Of a stretch of DNA of 8,353 nt, positions 5,681-8,353 are shown piece by piece. Below the pieces are notes generated by a model. The model worked only from the letters and a program-made list of their open reading frames with translations, did not search any database and was not told the origin of the DNA. The stretch comes from Pseudomonadota bacterium (lineage in GTDB: Bacteria; Pseudomonadota; Gammaproteobacteria; Acidithiobacillales; Acidithiobacillaceae), in NCBI GenBank assembly GCA_021827445.1, contig JAKAVW010000126.1, positions 1-8,353 on the forward strand. The letters are read 5' to 3'. A program made the translations under genes and the position numbers. The first letter of the stretch is position 1; every line of letters begins with the position of its first letter.

Positions 5681-6498
5681 TGGCACATTCCGTCGAGTTC
5701 TTTCCCCCCAAAAATGCGGCGGGTGAGGAACGTCTGCGGGAGGCGATAACCGCGCTTCTTCCCCTGGGTCCCGAGTATGCTTCGGTGACCTTCGGGGCGG
5801 GCGGGTCCACCCGCGAGCGTACTTTTGTCACTGTGGCCATGATCCGTCAGGATTATGATCTGGAGGCGGTGCCGCATCTGTCGTGCATCGGGTCTACGGA
5901 AGCCGGGATTCGGGAAATTCTCGGGGATTACCAGAAGCAGGGCATACGGCGTATCGTTGCCCTGCGCGGTGATTTACCGGAAGGTATGGAAAATCCCGGT
6001 CACTTTCAGCATGCTGCAGATCTGGTTGCATTTATCCGTCATTTTGGTGGTTTTGACGTGTATGTGGCGGGCTATCCGGAGATTCATCCCCGGGCGACTT
6101 CGGCTCGTGATGATGTGGCACATCTGGTGAGCAAGGTGCAGGCTGGAGCGGATGCGATTATCACCCAGTATTTTTTCAATCCCGATGCCTACCTGCAGTT
6201 GCGCGATGATTTGCAACGGCAGGGGGTTGACGTGCCGGTGGTGGTCGGCGTCATGCCCATCACTAATTTTGAGCAGATATCCCGTTTTTCTGCCATGTGC
6301 GGAGCGGACATTCCTCAGTATGTGCGACGCCGAATGGAAGCCTACGCCAATGATCCGCAATCCCAGTATCAGCTCGGAATTGAGTTGTTGAGCCGGCAGT
6401 GCCAGTTACTGCTGCGGGAAGGTGCACCGAGCCTGCATTTTTATACCCTGAATCAGGCTGAAGCGACGACAGCGATCTGGCGTAACCTCGGTCTCTAG
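5680..6498 (+). CDS. metF: Methylenetetrahydrofolate reductase
   Basis: Reduces 5,10-methylene-THF to 5-methyl-THF with FAD, giving the methyl donor for remethylation of homocysteine to methionine. The protein has 272 residues forming a TIM barrel; it lacks about 22 residues present at the N-terminus of E. coli MetF but is otherwise complete. Signatures are SVEFFPPK (4-11, with Glu6 equivalent to E. coli Glu28), YASVTFGAGGSTRERT (33-48), HLSCIGST (66-73), IVALRGDLP (92-100, with Asp98 equivalent to E. coli Asp120, the same 22-residue offset), VAGYPEIHP, QYFFNPDAY, VVVGVMPITNF and the C-terminal LHFYTLNQ. The start overlaps the ahcY stop (TGATG). There is no strong Shine-Dalgarno of its own, which fits coupled translation. 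It should therefore share the SAH-riboswitch control of ahcY. A methionine synthase gene is not in this window. Confidence 0.97.
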   Translation: MAHSVEFFPPKNAAGEERLREAITALLPLGPEYASVTFGAGGSTRERTFVTVAMIRQDYDLEAVPHLSCIGSTEAGIREILGDYQKQGIRRIVALRGDLPEGMENPGHFQHAADLVAFIRHFGGFDVYVAGYPEIHPRATSARDDVAHLVSKVQAGADAIITQYFFNPDAYLQLRDDLQRQGVDVPVVVGVMPITNFEQISRFSAMCGADIPQYVRRRMEAYANDPQSQYQLGIELLSRQCQLLLREGAPSLHFYTLNQAEATTAIWRNLGL

Positions 6499-6520
6499 TC
6501 ATCATTGACGCTATCGCCGG

Positions 6521-6553
6521 GCCACTGCGTAGGCCCTCTGTGGTGGCTTTTAT
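6521..6553 (+). terminator. Weak candidate terminator after metF
   Basis: GCCAC (6521-6525) can pair with GTGGC (6543-6547), followed by TTTTAT. The loop is long (17 bases), and a competing GGGCC/GGCCC stem (6519-6523 with 6532-6536) would not be followed by Ts. It may end the metK-ahcY-metF transcript partly, so some read-through into the phosphoribulokinase gene is likely. Confidence 0.3.
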
Positions 6554-6554
6554 G

Positions 6555-6582
6555 TTGACCAGCGAGCGTCCTTTGCTAAACT
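6555..6582 (+). promoter_or_regulatory. Predicted phosphoribulokinase promoter
   Basis: TTGACC (6555-6560, 5 of 6 to the -35 consensus), a 16-base spacer and TAAACT (6577-6582) preceded by TGC, which makes an extended -10. Transcription would begin near 6589, giving a leader of about 64 bases. The block from 6569 to 6587 matches the metK promoter (2851-2869) at 16 of 19 bases. Confidence 0.5.
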
Positions 6583-6652
6583 GGCCGAAAAGGGTGCTTT
6601 GTCCGTAGAGCGGGCTGCTGCAGATTTTATTCACTAAAGAGGTTACATTCTC

Positions 6653-7525
6653 ATGTCTAAGAAACATCCCGTCGTTGCCGTGACTGGTTCATCAGGGGCG
6701 GGTACCACCACTGTCAAGCATGCCTTCCATGACATTTTCAGGCGTTTGAAAATTGACCCGGTTGTTATCGAAGGTGATAGCTTCCATCGTTACAACCGTA
6801 CCGAGATGCGCGAAGCCATCGCCAAGGCGGCGGCTGGTGGTAAAACCATTAGCCATTTTGGCCCGGAAGGCAATGATTTTGAAGCGCTGGAGCGACTGTT
6901 CCGCGAGTATGGTGAGACCGGTCATGGGCAGATGCGTTACTACGTTCACGACGAGCCTGAGGCTGAACTGCGCGGTAGCGCGCCGGGTACGTTCACCCCT
7001 TGGCAGGATATGCCATCTGGTACGGACTTACTGTTTTATGAAGGACTGCATGGTGGTGTGAAGACCGATGATGTTGACGTGGCTAATTACGTCGACCTGT
7101 TGGTTGGGGTGGTGCCAGTGGTCAATCTGGAGTGGATTCAGAAGATTCACCGTGACAATGCCCAGCGCGGCTATTCCGCTGAGGCGATTGTGGACACCAT
7201 TCTGCGTCGTATGCCGGACTACATCCACCATATTACCCCGCAATTCTCACGCGCTCACATCAATTTTCAGCGTGTACCGCTGGTGGATACGTCCAATCCC
7301 TTCATTGCCCGCGATATTCCGACACCGGACGAGAGCATGGTGGTCATCCGCTTTCGTGACCATAAGGAAGCGAACTTTCCCGATCTATTACAAATGTTGC
7401 CGGGTAGTTTTATGTCTCGTTCCAACACCCTGGTAATCCCAGGGACCAAGATGGGCTTCGCGATGGAAATCATCCTTGGGCCGCGTATTGAGCAGATGCT
7501 GGAAGACATGCACGACTCTATCTGA
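6653..7525 (+). CDS. cbbP: Phosphoribulokinase (proteobacterial type I)
   Basis: Phosphorylates ribulose 5-phosphate with ATP to ribulose 1,5-bisphosphate, the CO2 acceptor of the Calvin cycle; it acts in the cytoplasm. At 290 residues it has the length of the Rhodobacter type enzyme. The P-loop is GSSGAGTTT (12-20), with TT in place of the usual K-S/T as is normal for this class. EGDSFHRYNR (40-49) carries the catalytic Asp42 and the substrate ligands His45 and Arg49. FYEGLHGG (128-135) holds the Walker-B-like Glu130. KIHRDNAQRG (164-173) contains the Asp168 region and sugar-phosphate-binding Arg residues. The start follows AAGAGG (6637-6642) by 10 bases. It has its own predicted promoter and a good downstream terminator. 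Its presence implies an autotroph; RubisCO is not in this window. Placement after the methionine-cycle genes is unusual compared with classic cbb operons. I recall a similar clustering reported for Acidithiobacillus but cannot verify it here. Confidence 0.97.
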   Translation: MSKKHPVVAVTGSSGAGTTTVKHAFHDIFRRLKIDPVVIEGDSFHRYNRTEMREAIAKAAAGGKTISHFGPEGNDFEALERLFREYGETGHGQMRYYVHDEPEAELRGSAPGTFTPWQDMPSGTDLLFYEGLHGGVKTDDVDVANYVDLLVGVVPVVNLEWIQKIHRDNAQRGYSAEAIVDTILRRMPDYIHHITPQFSRAHINFQRVPLVDTSNPFIARDIPTPDESMVVIRFRDHKEANFPDLLQMLPGSFMSRSNTLVIPGTKMGFAMEIILGPRIEQMLEDMHDSI

Positions 7526-7550
7526 GGCGATGCAGGCTTAGCCTCTGATT

Positions 7551-7590
7551 AATCCCGTGGTGGCGGTGCTACTGCGGGATTTGTGTTTCT
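7551..7590 (+). terminator. Rho-independent terminator after phosphoribulokinase
   Basis: AATCCCG (7551-7557) pairs perfectly with CGGGATT (7575-7581), followed by the T-rich TTGTGTTT. The loop can fold further. A second, smaller hairpin, AGGC-TTA-GCCT (7534-7544), sits between it and the stop codon; GAGGC overlapping the stop can also pair with GCCTC (7541-7545). It ends the conserved metabolic block of the window. Confidence 0.7.
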
Positions 7591-7729
7591 GGCAGGGGTT
7601 TATGGTGCACCGAGCGCGAATATGGCTGAAGAGCTGAGATGGGCACAGGCGGTACTGCTGGCGGAAGCGCGCTCCCGATAGCTACCATCCACAAGGGGAT
7701 GCGGAACGCCGGGAGGCCTGGAAAAAATA
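7591..7729 (+). other. Stretch without an intact gene, possible coding remnants
   Basis: Short frames in different phases read like broken coding sequence. ATG 7622 starts MAEELRWAQAVLLAEARSR and ends at TAG 7679-7681; the next frame over the same point continues DSYHPQGDAERREAWKKYC to a stop at about 7735. Joined by a frameshift near 7675, they would make a plausible helical, charged protein end. I do not recognise the family. GC content here is still like the main block, unlike the sequence that follows. Confidence 0.25.
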
Positions 7730-7990
7730 TTGTTGAAGTTAGAGATATTCCACAAAAACATCGAATCAACCGCAGATAATGGTAGGAAAGTAAGTCGCGG
7801 GTTCTGCCCTAAATGTGGTTCCCAGTTATTCGCAAAATTGGAAATGCTGCCTGACATCATAGGCCTTCGCGCTGGTACTCTAGATGATCCTTCGCTATTT
7901 AATCCAGGCGTTGATATATTCACTTCCAGTGCGACACATTGGGATTTTATGAATCCAGATATTCCGAAGTTCCAACGAGAACCCGGATAG
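7730..7990 (+). pseudogene. GFA/CENP-V family fragment lacking its N-terminal half
   Basis: The 86-codon frame matches the C-terminal part of GFA-domain proteins (annotated as glutathione-dependent formaldehyde-activating enzymes; most are of unproven function). Visible family features are STADNGRKVSRGFCPKCGSQLF, where Cys26 and Cys29 are the last zinc-ligand pair, then IGLRAGTLDDPSLFNP, and FTSSATHWDFMNPDIPKF near the end. Intact members are about 120-140 residues long and start with a CxC motif and a CxxC pair that complete the zinc sites; none is present here, and the frame upstream is closed by TAG at 7679. The only start is TTG at 7730, without a Shine-Dalgarno. The fragment is richer in A+T than the genes to its left. 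I read it as a decayed or truncated import; an unusual short functional protein is less likely because zinc binding would be lost. Confidence 0.75.
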
Positions 7991-8118
7991 ATGATGGTTT
8001 TAATGATTCTGACTATGGTTATGTATGCAGCGGCAAGACAAATTGATGCATTCTGTCCGATCATAAGATAATCAACTAGATCTCTGACTATCAGGTCAAA
8101 ACGATAAGGAAAAATTTT

Positions 8119-8353
8119 TTGATTAGAAAGTATAAAAAGAGAAAAAACAATATTTCATTTATTTATATTGCTGTTGTTTTTTTTTTTGTTTATATTATTC
8201 GTAATTAAACACAAAAATGTTTCTGATGGCATTTTATTTTTGATCGTATTTTTAGCATTAGCTTTCGCATCTGCAACCGCAGCAAAAATATATTTTAGTC
8301 ATCGCCGTAAAAAACAGGTTAAAGAAACATTGCTTGCCGCGGGGACGACCAAC
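8119..8353 (+). CDS. Putative two-helix membrane protein, frame broken at an 11-T tract, partial at window edge
   Basis: AAGGA (8106-8110) is followed after 8 bases by TTG 8119, which starts a very basic N-terminus (MIRKYKKRKNN) and a hydrophobic stretch (ISFIYIAVVFFF). As written this frame stops at TAA 8206-8208, 29 codons long. The frame one base over is open from 8123 to the end of the window. After the 11-T tract (8177-8187) it reads LFILFVIKHKNVSDG, then a second hydrophobic segment ILFLIVFLALAFASATAA, then basic SHRRKKQ. Removing one T would fuse both parts into a coherent two-helix hairpin with positive residues at both ends, of at least 78 residues. This may be a real frameshift, a phase-variable tract, slippage, or a sequencing error. 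No family is recognised. The region is far more AT-rich than the rest of the window. Confidence 0.45.

Noticed and set aside
5069..5686. Minus-strand open frame over the end of ahcY.
   Set aside because: Antisense shadow of ahcY; no domain or ribosome site supports it.
7600..8064. 154-codon minus-strand open frame at the right end.
   Set aside because: Antisense to the GFA fragment, which matches a known family in the plus direction; no ribosome site or domain seen.
7991..8071. 26-codon hydrophobic frame directly after the GFA fragment.
   Set aside because: No Shine-Dalgarno, very short, and located in decaying sequence.

Overview
The window looks like chromosomal DNA of a chemolithoautotrophic proteobacterium, most plausibly Acidithiobacillus or a close relative. 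This is inferred from a proteobacterial type I phosphoribulokinase beside a metK-ahcY-metF methionine-cycle cluster, moderately high GC and the protein family set. No marker gene in the window proves the genus.

Layout. The first 101 bases hold the 5' end of a leftward gene that runs off the edge. A short divergent region with a CATCAT-AGG-ATGATG dyad follows. Two coupled rightward genes (245-1083) encode a host-attachment/baeRF12-like protein and a single-domain rhodanese. A PfkB-family kinase, probably adenosine kinase, converges on them (1096-2037, minus strand). It shares a compact promoter region with a small outer-membrane beta-barrel protein (2169-2774), whose start is preceded by three 9-bp Shine-Dalgarno-like repeats. 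The core is metK (2917-4086), an S-adenosylhomocysteine (SAH) riboswitch (4122-4248), ahcY (4274-5680) and metF (5680-6498, overlapping ahcY by one base). Phosphoribulokinase (6653-7525) follows with its own predicted promoter and a downstream intrinsic terminator. After about 7590 the sequence decays: there are no intact genes, then a GFA-family fragment without its N-terminal zinc ligands (7730-7990), then a very AT-rich end carrying a probable small two-helix membrane protein broken at an 11-T tract and running off the window.

How it works together. MetK makes SAM; methyltransferases turn SAM into SAH; AhcY splits SAH into homocysteine and adenosine; MetF supplies 5-methyl-THF to remethylate homocysteine; the PfkB kinase probably removes the adenosine. 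The riboswitch lets SAH itself raise AhcY (and probably MetF) output. Phosphoribulokinase is the Calvin-cycle step that regenerates RuBP. The metK and phosphoribulokinase promoters share an almost identical extended -10 block, and a LysR-type dyad lies just upstream of the metK promoter, so joint control of carbon fixation and one-carbon metabolism is a reasonable hypothesis. I see no CRISPR array, tRNA, rRNA or intact mobile element, and no clearly new multi-gene system. The least explained part is the right-hand end.
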